64,000 nt of DNA. Origin: Yamagishiella unicocca (taxonomy: Eukaryota > Chlorophyta > Chlorophyceae > Chlamydomonadales > Volvocaceae). The notes below the pieces were generated by a model. The model saw nothing but the letters and a program-made list of their open reading frames with translations. It had not been told where the DNA came from and did not search any database. Made by a program: the position numbers and the translations under genes. Below are positions 1 to 11,117 of this stretch, in pieces; within the stretch, counting starts at the first letter, position 1; every line of letters starts with the position of its first letter. The DNA lies in NCBI GenBank assembly GCA_003116995.1, contig BDSL01000060.1, forward strand, positions 1-64,000, in the 5' to 3' direction.

Positions 1-1640
1 GAGGGTGGCGCAGTGGACAGCTGGACAGCTCCAGGGAGGCTGCATGCCTGAACCACTGGGTGCAGCTCCGGAGGCAACCAACCTCCTGGACCAGAACCAG
101 AACCAGAACCCTAATGGCAGGGACCAGGCGGAGTAGCTAGCCGGGTACGGCCAAAGCGCCAGGCGCCACCGCTTCATGCTCGACATGGTTGGAGTTTGTA
201 GAGCCCCGGCCCTAACCGCGGCCACCGCGGTGCCCACCTCGTCGTCCAGCAGCAGCCCCTCCCGCCAGCCCGCCACCAGGGCCGCCACGTCGCCGTCGTC
301 AAAGATGCCGTTGTGCTCGGTGGCGATGGATACGGCTTCCTGCGCACAACCCACGAACGAAGCGGCGCGAGGGGGTTTCGAGGAAGACCCGTGGGTGCCA
401 GGTAAAACCGTTTCGGCGCGGCGCGGGGGGGGGGTCAGGGCCGCATCCAGTTGACACCTCCCCTCCCCTTCCCTCCCCTCGCCCTATCCGCCTCTCACAC
501 GTGTCCACTCAGTCGCTGTCGGCAGCAGCACCTCCTCACAGTCCCCAGCCGCACGGTGTCGGTACCCGCCTCCCCCCAGATCGCTGAAACAGGGCATCCG
601 GATGCCTATTAGCCATCAGCAGCGGGTATGCCTAGGGACGGCCCCAGCAAGTCCGCCGCCTGTGGCTTCGGACCCGACCCGTGGGTCTCACCCCCAGCTT
701 GTCCAGCTGCTGCTCCGTCAGCTGCCCTCGCAGCATCTTGGCCACCAGAGCCTCCTGGCGCTTGCGGCCCTGAGCAGCAAAACACACCACGGGGCCGGTT
801 TGGGCTTTGGAGTGCGTCCAACCAACCAACCAACCAACCAACCAACGGACTCGGACACGCGCCAGGACGACCCTCGCACACAGCCGAGGCGTGCGTTTCC
901 GCAGAGAGAGCAGGCTGGGTTTAGGAGCACCCAATGTGTGCCGCGTCCACCCCGTGTCCCCCTCACCTGGTTGTTCCTGGGAAGCTTGGACGCGATTCCC
1001 ACCGCCGGCACGGTGCCGGGCGGCAGCAGGTGCGACACGGCGGTGAGCTGCTTGACGGTCATGGACGTCAGGCCGCGGACGACATTCAAGACCTCACGAG
1101 CTGAAGGCGTCAGGAGTGGCGGCAGCGGTGATGGCGGCAGTGGTGGTGGTGGTGTGGTGCGTCAGGTCCAGGCAAGGGGGAGCGGCGAGGGTTTGTTTGT
1201 TCGTTGGTTGGTTGACGTCAGGGATAGAAGTGGAGTGATGTTCGGGCGTTGGGGTGGCCCAGCGCCGTGGAGATTAGGTTTTCGACCTGTATGGCTATTT
1301 GACGAGTAGAGCTCTGATGCGTGCGCTGCAAGGCCAGCGCACGGCGCCGCCGCCCGAAGGGCTGCGTCGATGCACATGGAGACGGGAGAGCCTGAAGTCT
1401 ACAGTGGCACCGAAACTCACCGTCCTTCTTTAATATGCCTCTGTTGCGCCTCTGCCCCGGCACGCGTTCCTCCGCAGCATCCGTGAAATTGTATGACGCT
1501 AGAACGACGGCGCAGTTCCGCCTAACGATACAGCGCAAACGAGCCGGTATTACCATATGGTGTACATAATTGAATTGTGCAATGCTGCGCCCGCTGCAGC
1601 TGGCAGCGCTGGCAACCGATCGCAAGTATGCCGAGCCCAT
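1..1640 (-). CDS. DUF615/YjgA (DarP)-like ribosome-associated protein, 3' end beyond window
   Basis: Exons that join in phase are 1421-1640 (ATG at 1640), 1287-1325, 967-1100 and 692-769. A short exon near 499-530 is unresolved, then 238-339 follows and the gene runs off the window. The N-terminus (MGSAYLRSVASAASCSGR) looks like an organellar transit peptide. Joining the first two exons creates ILKKDAHASEL, matching the SEIKRDAEAL-type start of the bacterial YjgA/DUF615 domain. A helical stretch ends at GRKRQEALVAKMLR, which matches the GRRRQ-x-IGKMLR signature of that family. The segment FDDGDVAALVAGW resembles the next helix. In bacteria this protein binds late 50S ribosomal precursors, so a chloroplast or mitochondrial 50S role is inferred. 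The family match rests on motif reading only. The transcript lies downstream of, and in the same direction as, the P450. Confidence 0.6.
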
Positions 1641-2869
1641 GTCCAGAGTGCCAAACGCAACTATGGGATGTTTACAAAATATATAATTTGGTTAGGTTAT
1701 GGTGCCGAAATGATCTCCCATCCTTGTGTTAGCGATCGCGGGTCCTTGACAGCCCCAACACCACGGCGCTCACTCGACGCCCCATGCATGCTCAGCATCC
1801 GCAATGCATTCAATGCTGTACGCCACGCATGTCGCTGTAAGCAAGCCACCGTCTGCTCCGCAATAAGTGCCTTATTCATGTTGCTGGCGTTCAAATGCCT
1901 CGTGTGCCGTACTTGGACTAGCTACGGTGTGGCCGGGCGCCCCATCGCGAGACCCTTCAACTCAACCCTGGGGGTTCAACCGAAATTCCGAGTTCGAACC
2001 AACGCGGAGTCTAGAGGCGCAGGGCGAAGGACGACGAGAAAGGCGAGCTACCCGGCGCGCAAGGAAGATGAATTAGAGAATTACCAGAGGGATCGCAGGA
2101 ACCAGAGGCCGCCCAGAATTAGCGAGAGCACAGGGACCACCCGTCTTAACCCGAGAAGTAGCTTGACAAATAGAGAAGCAGTGAAGTCGCTTCCGTTGGC
2201 GCACGAAGGGGTTGCGGGGCCGAATTCGGAGATCGTGCCGGCGCAAGCAGATGCACATTGCATCCGCACTGCACCAGGCCGGCACCCCACCCCCTCGCTT
2301 TGAGAACTACAGCGCCAGCCTGCGTGGTGAGTACGCTTATCGAGAAGGGGGCCTTTCCCAGAGCCCACGGCGGTGGGGACCAGTTCCGACCAGCAACGTG
2401 TAATACAGGCGGGGACGGAAAGGGGGTAGCAAAAAGGGAGCTGCTACCATAAGAGAACACTCAACCTAGCGGTTTCCACTTCTGGCCCAGTGTTTCGTTG
2501 GCAGGATTACGTAACTGCACCACTTAATAAAACAACAACTACGACTACCCGCACCAGGCCAGCCAGAGCACGCCACGCCAGGGCGGGGACGGGACCGGAG
2601 GAGCCTCACGGGGCCGCCTGGGACACTCCAGGCCCGTGCAGAACGTACGGCGCGCATGACGACATATGGCCGACACAAAAGTACTGTGCACCGTCACGGC
2701 GACAAAACACCTCGCATTCGGCATTCCCTAGCCTTGGAGCGCAGCCATGCCGCAAGCGCCCGCGTCGCCGACACCGAACTCGCCCTTCCCTTCGCCCTTC
2801 CGTAGTTTGCTTGCTTCGCACCACGACACACCACAACTAGCGTTGCGGCCGGCCAACTGGGCGCAGAAA
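1641..2869. other. Intergenic region upstream of the DUF615 gene
   Basis: No reading frame here has conserved motifs or phase-compatible splice sites. Base composition is less GC-rich than in neighbouring exons. It should contain the minus-strand promoter of the DUF615 gene and the spacer after the P450 polyadenylation site. Confidence 0.4.
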
Positions 2870-2874
2870 TTACA
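2870..2874 (-). terminator. Probable polyadenylation signal of the P450 gene
   Basis: TTACA on the plus strand is TGTAA on the minus strand, the usual polyadenylation signal of Chlamydomonas-type algae. It lies about 850 bp past the P450 stop codon and would give a long 3' UTR (2870-3724). I see no coding signal in that UTR. Confidence 0.4.
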
Positions 2875-3724
2875 CACGCGAAGACTACTCCCAGGAGCTG
2901 ACACACGGCTCCCCACCCGACACGTCAGGAGCAGGGGACGAGTCTTGCACTAAGCACAAGTAGGGAAATCCAAAGCCCCATGCGCACGCCGTCGCCTGCT
3001 GCTGCTGGAGGGTGCCGCATCGCGTCACACGTCCACGGTGCCCCAAGCAACAGCTGACGGCGCCGTTACTTCCATTCCGACCTCCACGAGCGAGTGCGTG
3101 CCACTCGAAGTTAAGTGAACACCCGGTGTGCATATCGGAAGCTCCCTTCACGTGAACTTCCCCACACGTGAGGGGAGCATCCGGTACGCATACCTACGCG
3201 GCATGTACGATGTACGGTACACTGGCAGCGCTGAAATGCGGCCAAGGTACGTGCAAGGAGCAGGCAACACGCTCGCCCCCACCTGGCCGCCGTCCGTAGG
3301 GACGTGCGCGCCTCACTGCGCTTTGCAACGCGGGCGCTTTACCCCCCGACCAGCCGCGGCGGCGAGGCCCTTCACCACCTCCACGAGCCCATTTGGCGAC
3401 CACCTCCCCAGGTCCCCCTGCACGCCTCGCCTCCCGAGACCCCCCGTACTCCCCAAACCGCCCCCGCGTCTTGCCGCCTCGCCGTCCCGAGCGAGCAACC
3501 CGCGGTCTCTCGTAAATAATTTCTCGTAAATACCGGTAAACGCAACGCGGACAGAGCTGACAGCCTCGCCAGCACTCTTAACGGCGCGCGCGCGGAGGGC
3601 CCCTCATGATGGCCTGGGTTTCAGCATGGCTCCGAAACCAAAGGCGCCGGCGCCACAACGTCACGAGGACGGGCCGCTCTGTCGTCGACGACGACGACGC
3701 CGCGTCGGCTGCCGGCCTCGCGGC

Positions 3725-6700
3725 CTACCTGCGCCGGTACACGCGCACCGTGACCCCGTGTTTGGGCGCCAGCGTCAGCCCAGGCAGTAGCTCCAGGGGC
3801 ACCTGCCCCGGGGTCAGCTCGAAGCGCAGGCGCTGAAAGAGGCGGGCCAGCACCGTCTTGGCTTCCTGTGGGGCCCAGGCAGGAGGCGGGATACCGTACC
3901 CTTCAGCTGGCATCGCATCGCCTCTCCGTCGGGCTTTGGGGCGGCCAGCGTGCTGGGGGTCCTAAACAGGCAGCCAAGGAAACAGGGCCCGGATGCGCAG
4001 TCGTTCCAAGATCGGGTGCCCTCACTCGCGAACGGCGTTGACGGAGCGCGCGGCCGGGTCGTCAGCTGTCGTCCGTTAACCGTCCGTCCTCAACCATTAT
4101 GTCGTTAATGATTGTCGGTTGTCGCCAGCGAGTGCCACGTGGCCTGGCTCTGGTTTACTAGCACACGAGGTGTTAGCCCCCATGCGGCGCCTGTCTATCT
4201 GCTCAGCCCCCCTCCTCCTCAGCCCCCCTCCTCAGCCCCCTCCTCAGCCCCCTCCTCAGCCCCCCTCCTCAGCCCCCTCCGCAGCCCCCCTCCTCAGCCC
4301 CCCTCCTCGGCCCCCCTCCTCTGCCCCCTCCGCAGCCCCCCTCCTCAGCCCCCCTCCTCAGCCCCCTCCTCAGCCCCCTCCTCAGCCCCCCTCCTCAGCC
4401 CCCCTCCTCAGCCCCCCTCCTCGGCCTCCCCCCTCAGCCCCCCCCCTCAGCCCCCCTCCTCAGCCCCCCTCCTCAGCCCCCCTCCTCAGCCCCCCTCCTC
4501 AGCCCCCCTCCTCGCCCCCTCCTCAGCCCCCCTCCTCAGCCCCCCTCCTCAGCCCCCTCCTCAGCCCCCCTCCTCGCCCCCCTCCTCAGCCCCCCCCTCC
4601 CCCCCTCCTCAGCCCCCCCCTCAGCCCCCCTCCTCAGCCCCCCTCCTCAGCCCCCTCCTCAGCCCCCCTCCTCGGCCTCCCTCCTCAGCCCCCCTCCTCA
4701 GCCCCCTCCTCAGCCCCCTCCTCAGCCCCCCTCCTCAGCCTCCCTCCTCAGCCCCCTCCTCAGCCCCCCTCCTCGGCCCCCCTCCTCGGCCCCCCTCCTC
4801 GGCCTCCCTCCTCAGCCCCCCTCCTCAGCCCCCCTCCTCAGCCCCCCTCCTCGGCCCCCCTCCTCGGCCCCCCTCCTCGGCCTCCCTCCTCAGCCCCCCT
4901 CCTCAGCCCCCCTCCTCAGCCCCCCTCCTCAGCCCCCCTCCTCAGCCCCCCTCCTCAGCCCCCCTCCTCGGCCCCCCTCCTCAGCCCCCCTCCTCGGCCC
5001 CCCTCCTCGGCCTCCCCCCCACCTGCATCGCGAAGCGCCACCCGATGCACATTCTGGTGCCGCTGCCGAACGGCATGTGCGCGTGCGGGTGGCGCGCCGC
5101 CAGGTCGTTGTCACCGCCCTCGGCAGCCAGGAAGCGCTCGGGGTGGAAGGCCTGGGGCGCAGCCACGTCAAGCAACACGGGAGCGGCACAGCGATAAACC
5201 TCGCTCCATTCTGACGTCAAAGGCTGACGAGCAATACCGCAGTGGACAGCCTATTTTGCCTAGTCATGGGCCGAGCTGGCCAAGAGACGGGCAATCCCCC
5301 AGCCCCACCCGCTCCCCCTCCCCTCCTCAAAACGCGTATTTCTGCTCCCCCTCCAACCCTCAACACGCGTTTCTGCTTGCTCTGCCGCTCTCAACACGCG
5401 TCAACGCTCGCCCTTTTAACCATCATCACTCGTTTCCTCAGTCCCCGCCCTCCCCCATCCCGTGTATCCGCCCCTTCCCCCTCAGAGCCATACATCGCAG
5501 CACGCACTGCGCCCAGCTGTGTCCAGTATCCAGTGCTTGCCGCGGGAGCCCCACACCAACCCACCTCTGCGTCGGGCCACATGGCGCTGCTCCTGTGCAG
5601 GTGGCGGATTGGGATCCAGAGCATCGTGCCCGCAGGGATGTCGTACCCAAGCAGCTGCGTCGTACGGGCGGGGCACGCCGATGGAGAGGGTGTGTGTGTG
5701 TGTCAGTGTGTTGGCCGCGCGGGGGGCGGAGGGGCTGTGTGGATCGGGCCTCTGTGTGACGCGCAAGGAGATGACCTGTGATGTACGATATACCGTACGA
5801 CTAGTACGGGTATTACAGCCCGCGCCTCCCTAACCGCCCATCAATCCACACGGCGCGGCAGCACGGCAACACGGGGCGATTGCTGGTTGCGCACACAGGT
5901 CGAGTGGGGCATCCACAATCGCGCACCCGCCCACCGTACTCGCACCTGCATCGGCTGGTTCGTCATACGGGCGATGGCGTGGGCGGGCGGGAACACCCGC
6001 ATCGCCTCCTGGATCACCGCCTCCGTGTACACCAGCTGCGGGCGGGTGGGGTGTGCAAGGGTGGCTGGGTAGTTGGGTGGCTGGGCAGTTGGGTAGTTGG
6101 GTGGATGGGCAGTTGGGTAATTGGGTGGCTGGGGGCGCAAGCGCGAGGACGAATTGACAGCGCGGCGTGCGCCACCGGGTGAGGGGCGCGAGAGTCAGTG
6201 CACGCACATGGCACCATACCAACCACCTGCTGGTCAGGGCACCGCTTCGGGCAGCTTCACTCCTCCGGTCGCCGACGCGCCACATGCCAGTCCGGCCTCC
6301 CAGCCGACCCACACGGCCTCCCAAACACCGGCTCGGATCGCGCGCTCAGCCCTGTCCTGACCGGCCCAGCCCAGCCCAATCGGTTCCCTAACCGGCGAGG
6401 TTTCCTGATCAGTGCCGATACACGTGCTTTCCTCGCAAGCCCAGCCCGGCGAGGCTCCCGGCCCACCTTGTCCAGCTGCTCGACAGTGAGGGGCGGCTGC
6501 GAGCCATCCTCAGCGGCGGGGGGCAGCAGCGCGTCCAGCTCCGCCTGCAGCCGCTCCGCCTTGTCGGGGTTCAGCGCCAGAAGGTAGATAGCGAAGGTGA
6601 TGGCGTTGGCGGTGGTTTCGAAGCCGGCCAGCATAAACGTCTGCACGTTACCGTCGATCTGGGGGCAGCCGACAGCGCGAGGGGTGGGCGCGTGGAGTTG

Positions 6701-8692
6701 GGGCGACGGCGAGAAGACCCTGCTACACGTACGACATAGGAAGCTGAGTAGGGAAAGGGTGGGGTCTAAAACCGTAATCCGATTGGGGGCGGCGAAGGTG
6801 GCGGCTGGGGCGGCCAGGGGGGCGCGGGTTGGGGCCGGTTGAAGGCAGCGGAGGCCGGGGGAGCTGCCGAGGGGGCGGTGGGTGGGTGCGGTTTCCAAGG
6901 CAGCCAGCTGGCGGGGGCCGGGGTGCTTTACACACAAGTGCAGACCCCGCGTCGCCTCCCACCTCCGCGTCCGAGAGGCGCCGTCCGGTGGCCTTCTCCC
7001 TGGCCTCCAGCAGCAGGCCCAGGAAGCTCCCTGGAGCGACACCGCCGCCGGCAGCCCGCGAGGACAGGTTGCGGACGGGGCCAGCGGCGGCGGGGGCAGC
7101 GGCGGCAGCGGCGGCGGCGGCGGCACCTCCACCAGCACCTGTGGTGTCTCCCCGCTGCTTGGCGGCGGCGGCGGCAGCCCGCCAGTCGTCGATCAGGCGC
7201 AGAGAGGTCTTCCGAAGCACTCGACGCGCCTGCAAACAGACAGAGGGTCAGGAGTTGGAGGGAGCCTAATGACAACTACCGTGCAGCAGGCGGAGGAGGA
7301 AACTCCCCCTCCCATGACGCCAGGGGGAAGCGAGCCTGGTAAACCCCCCTAAACCCTAAACCCCGCAGCTGGCCGCGCTGCCGACTTCACCATCCTCATC
7401 CTTCTCCCCAACCCCTTCACCCCTCCCCATCCCCGGGTTTCCCTTGCAACTCCCCTTTGCTTAACGCTGCTTAACGCTTTCCCAATCGGTCTCCTCGCCA
7501 GTGCCGACCCAGGTGAGGCGCTTCCCTCTCAAGCACCCTCGTCTCGTCCCAACCGACCTACCCGGATGTGTAACGCCAACGTGGCGTCCGGCAGCGCGCA
7601 TGCCACGTGGCGCAGCAGCGGCAGCGCGCAGGGCAGGGCGGTGGCGGGCGCCCACTTGGAGCCCTGGGTGGGGGCCATGGTGCGGAAAAAGTCAGCGCAC
7701 GCCTGCACCAGGGAGGGCTCCGCACCCTCCTGAGCCGCTCCAGGGGGGCCCTTGGAGCTGGAGGCGGGCGCCGGGTCGGCTCCGCCCGAGCCGCCGTACT
7801 CGGGGGAGTTGAAGTCGACGCTGCGGCGGTGCCGGCGGCAGAGAGGTGTTAGGCGTTTCGCGGGTGGAGGATGCGCGCGGCAGGGGGGAGGAAAGGGTGT
7901 GGGAAGGTCGGCAGCCAAAGGGGTAAGTCGAACCGGCTCGGAGAAGTTCGGGACACTCGCGTGGGATTTGGAGGTGGGTTGATGGGTGGCATTGGGAGGG
8001 CTGCTCGCGAGGTTGGGTGCGAGGAGTAGGCGTGGTGGAGGGAACAGGGGGGGTGGGTTCAGCGTATCAACATAGGCGCAGGCCTAGCCTCGTCCTCTCA
8101 CCCTGTACTTGACTGCTCGAGGAAGTCCGACAGCACACAATGACGCATTCAACAATGACACAGGCACACAAGGCCTCAGCCGCCCAAAACTCCAAAACCC
8201 CAACCCCCAACCCCCAACCCCCAACCCCCAGCCCCACTAGCCTCACCCGTACGCCGCGGTTCCCACCACCGCCAGCGTCACCCGGGAGATCTCCCCGAGC
8301 ACCTCCACCTCGTTGGCGCCGCCCGCTGCTGCGCCCGCGCCGCCGCGCTGCTCCTCCTGCGGTGCCGCCACCGCCTCCAGCCTCCGCACCAGGCTCAGCG
8401 CCTCACAGTCTATCAGCTCCTGGTAGGCGAGCAGGCTGCGGTTGCAGGTTGCGGGAAATAGCGGGTGTGGTGAATATATCCTGGTGCGCGCTGCAGCCGT
8501 GGCGGAGATAAAAAACAAGAAGGCAAGACGCTGCGTCAAAGCACAGGCACACGGTTTGCGGCGAGACGCGCTCCGAAACCCCTCATACCTGGCGGGGGCG
8601 AACGCCGGCTGCCAGGCACTGCGCAGGGATCGCCAGTAGTCGTCCCTGAGGTTGGTGGTTGGTGGTTGGCGGGGGCCGGGGGGCAGAGGTGG

Positions 8693-8788
<96 letters not shown>

Positions 8789-10039
8789 CGGAGATCCGAT
8801 GTACACACACGCACCCGCCTCAGGCGTTGTATGATCACCGACCGGCCGCATTACCGGCACTGCTGTCGACGGGTCCTGTGATACAAGGCCCATCGTCCTG
8901 CTTTACCTTTTCCGTGGAACGGGCCTCCGTCCATCCTTTGCTGCATCTTCCAGCTGACAGCGCTGCACGGTGCTCGCCCCGCCAGACAAACGGATACCAC
9001 AGCCCCTCCCCGACCGTTACCCGCCGCTCGTAGACCCTCGCTCCGTTACCCGCTGTACCAACCCAACCACCTGCCACTCAACGCCCATTCCATCTCATCC
9101 CGTCCACTCACTTTGCCGTGACGAGGCCGTACATATCGATGGACCGTAAGTCGTTAGTGACCAAATGCGAATTGGGGTTCGACAGCGGCGCGCGGTTGGC
9201 GACCTTGTAAAACACCGTCCTGAGGTGCGAACGACCGAGCAGCGGTTGGGTGGTTAGGTCCATGAACGTACGACAGAGTGACGGTGCGACCATGGTGGGA
9301 AGCGGGGGGCGTGGCGTGAAAACCGTTGACGCGAAAAAGACGGGATAGTCAGGGGGTTACAATAAAAGGATAGTCGGGGGCGGGGGCAGGGGAAGAGGTG
9401 ATGTTTGAGCAGAAGGATAGCTTGTCACATGTTCAGCCACCTGCCGTGTCGCGCCCTTCCCATGATTTCAACCCCGCCCCTTACGTGTTGCAGCTATGGC
9501 CCATACGGCGCGAGGGGAACCTCCCATGACCGCCCTGCGCGGCTTTCCCCCGCGCCGTCCCCACCCGCCAAACCGAACCTGACTGCATCTGGGTCGGACA
9601 CCATTATGAAGGGGCGGCTCATAAGCCGGAAGGCCAGTACACTGCCGTACTGGGCAATCCAGGCGTCGGTTGTCGGCAGTAGGCCCTTTTTAAGGATTTC
9701 TGATATGTTACCAAAAATCCATGTCTGGCGCGGGCCTGAAGGTGTGTGCGTATAACACATGTTTAGGGTTGAGGGGAGGGCTGTCCGTGCGGTGGCCAAC
9801 TGCTAGGAGTATCGTATCCCCTAAACAGGGTACCCTAGGCGCGTTGGACTTGCCTGGAATGTGGCGATATTTCCATCGCATATTTATCTCCTGGATCATC
9901 GTTATTGCCTGCAACACCGACACGATGCCGTGAAAGGCCAAGCTTTGACGCAACCGCTGCCAGCAGCGCTTACGATAGGCACAAGGATGGCCGATACGAC
10001 TGATAAGCAGCCCCAGAAGAGGACTTGCAGAATCATCAT
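3725..10039 (-). CDS. Cytochrome P450 monooxygenase (CYP3A/CYP711-like)
   Basis: Thirteen exons join in phase into 599 codons: 9974-10039, 9854-9908, 9579-9735, 9112-9219, 8589-8645, 8247-8435, 7562-7820, 6963-7229, 6467-6658, 5946-6035, 5565-5654, 5023-5151 and 3725-3865. Residues 1-22 (MMILQVLFWGCLSVVSAILV) form an ER signal anchor, followed by the hinge RHIPGPR. P450 hallmarks are WRSLR (133-137, helix C), AGFETT (397-402, helix I oxygen activation), EAMR (460-463, ExxR of helix K), FHPERF, and FGSGTRMCIG with haem ligand Cys545. It should be an ER-bound haem-thiolate oxygenase; the substrate is unknown. The heme region and the C-terminal GVTVRV tail resemble CYP3A and CYP711-clan proteins. 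Intron 2 uses a GC donor. The last intron (3866-5022) is filled with a G-rich minisatellite. An in-frame stop lies upstream of the chosen ATG. Confidence 0.93.
4205..5014 (-). repeat. G-rich 13-bp minisatellite in the last P450 intron
   Basis: About 800 bp of near-perfect tandem units of AGCCCCCCTCCTC on the plus strand, with 12- and 13-bp variants and A/G exchange in CTCAG/CTCGG. On the transcribed strand it reads as runs of six or seven G separated by CTGAGGA. It begins immediately after the donor of the haem-binding exon. Long proline-rich plus-strand reading frames here are artefacts of the repeat. Confidence 0.95.
6709..6741 (-). repeat. Intron-end motif, C-rich form before an acceptor (P450 intron 8)
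   Basis: Plus strand reads CGAGAAGACCC then ACACG and GACATAGG. In the sense of the gene this is the C-rich form, about 49 nt upstream of the acceptor of exon 9. Confidence 0.6.
8691..8789. repeat. (GGCA)n tetranucleotide microsatellite
   Basis: About 25 uninterrupted GGCA units inside P450 intron 4 (8646-9111), just upstream of the acceptor of exon 5 in the sense of the gene. It creates false Gly-Arg-Gln-Ala or Pro-Ala-Cys-Leu reading frames on both strands. Confidence 0.97.
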
Positions 10040-11117
10040 CGTAGGGATGGCCAACCGCAGGTGGCCAGGTGCCAACTCAGAATCAACGTCTTAAGACGAT
10101 GGTAGTGGCCGCTTACTACCAAATCCTAATATTATGGAAAAGAAAACACGGCTTGACCATGAAGTTCACACAGAATTTCGAACAATAGGCGCATAGGTCG
10201 CTCCGAACTTCATAAGGATAGATTCAGAATACTGAAGAGTTGCTGCTTGCTGGCCCAAATGACGGGGGCATGGTGAAGGGTAACTTGTGTTGGTAACCTT
10301 CATTACATGCCCCTCCGAAGCCAGTCAGTAATCGGGCCCGAAAGCGCTCCAACCGTCCGCCACCCGGTGACTCCAGCAAGGTAAGCCCAGTCTGATGCTC
10401 ATGCGACACCCGACAACCGGGAGCCTGTGGATGGAGGAACGGGGGGTGCCACATCAGATGCAGACGGCGCTTTCGTTATGCTCGCATGCTGTTGTAGGCT
10501 TCGGTGGTTACAGGTGGTTGCAGGTGGGTCATAAGGGGCCACAGCGATCATTCCTTTCCATCCTGCATCATCTAGTATCATCAACCCGCGGAGTTCCTCG
10601 CCTCAAAGGGAGCTGTGCTCCAGTCCGGTCATGGCAGGCATCAAGCTGTGACACACCCAGCTTAGGAAGCGGGTTGTACCGGCACCCCAGGGTGCCGCCA
10701 CCTGACGCTCAGCTGCAAGGGTTGAAAGGGCCGGGTCGACTAGCTGCAATGACTTTGTTTGGCAACCAAAATTTCGGAAGACGAGACTTTGACTGTGGAC
10801 AAACCACGCTCCGAGGGCAGATATGGTTTCAGTTGTTTAGTTGCAGACACGGACCAGGAAAGGTCATGTCATCATGAAGCCGTAAGCTTGGGCGATGAAC
10901 GAGCAGTAGTTACCAGAGGCCACCTGTGCTCTTCCGTCCGAAACTGCAACACCGAAGACAGGCCTGAAGCTCTTACACACGTCACCTCAGTTGATAGAAT
11001 GTACGGAACCTTATTGGGGTGCCGTACATCCCGCACCTCTCCCCCGGCGCGGGTTGCCCTCGCGCTGCCCCCTCAGCCAGCCAGCCAGCAGGTGGCGACC
11101 CGCGGACGCGAGGAGAC
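10040..11117. other. Promoter of the P450 and 3' UTR of the CRM-domain gene
   Basis: About 1.1 kb between the P450 start codon and the stop codon of the upstream minus-strand gene. I see no exon-like segment with conserved protein motifs. The half near 10040-10600 is less GC-rich, as expected of promoter or UTR sequence. Confidence 0.4.

Noticed and set aside
1985..2030. Possible tRNA T-arm (GGTTCGAACTC on the minus strand)
   Set aside because: The flanks do not form a T stem, acceptor stem or anticodon arm.
4112..5759. Two long plus-strand proline/serine-rich frames (361 and 546 codons)
   Set aside because: They are translations of the 13-bp minisatellite in a P450 intron. All frames are open in such repeats, and the haem-binding exon lies on the opposite strand at its edge.
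8652..9033. Plus-strand frames with long Gly-Arg-Gln-Ala repeats, and the minus-strand Pro-Ala-Cys-Leu repeats
   Set aside because: They translate the (GGCA)n microsatellite inside P450 intron 4.
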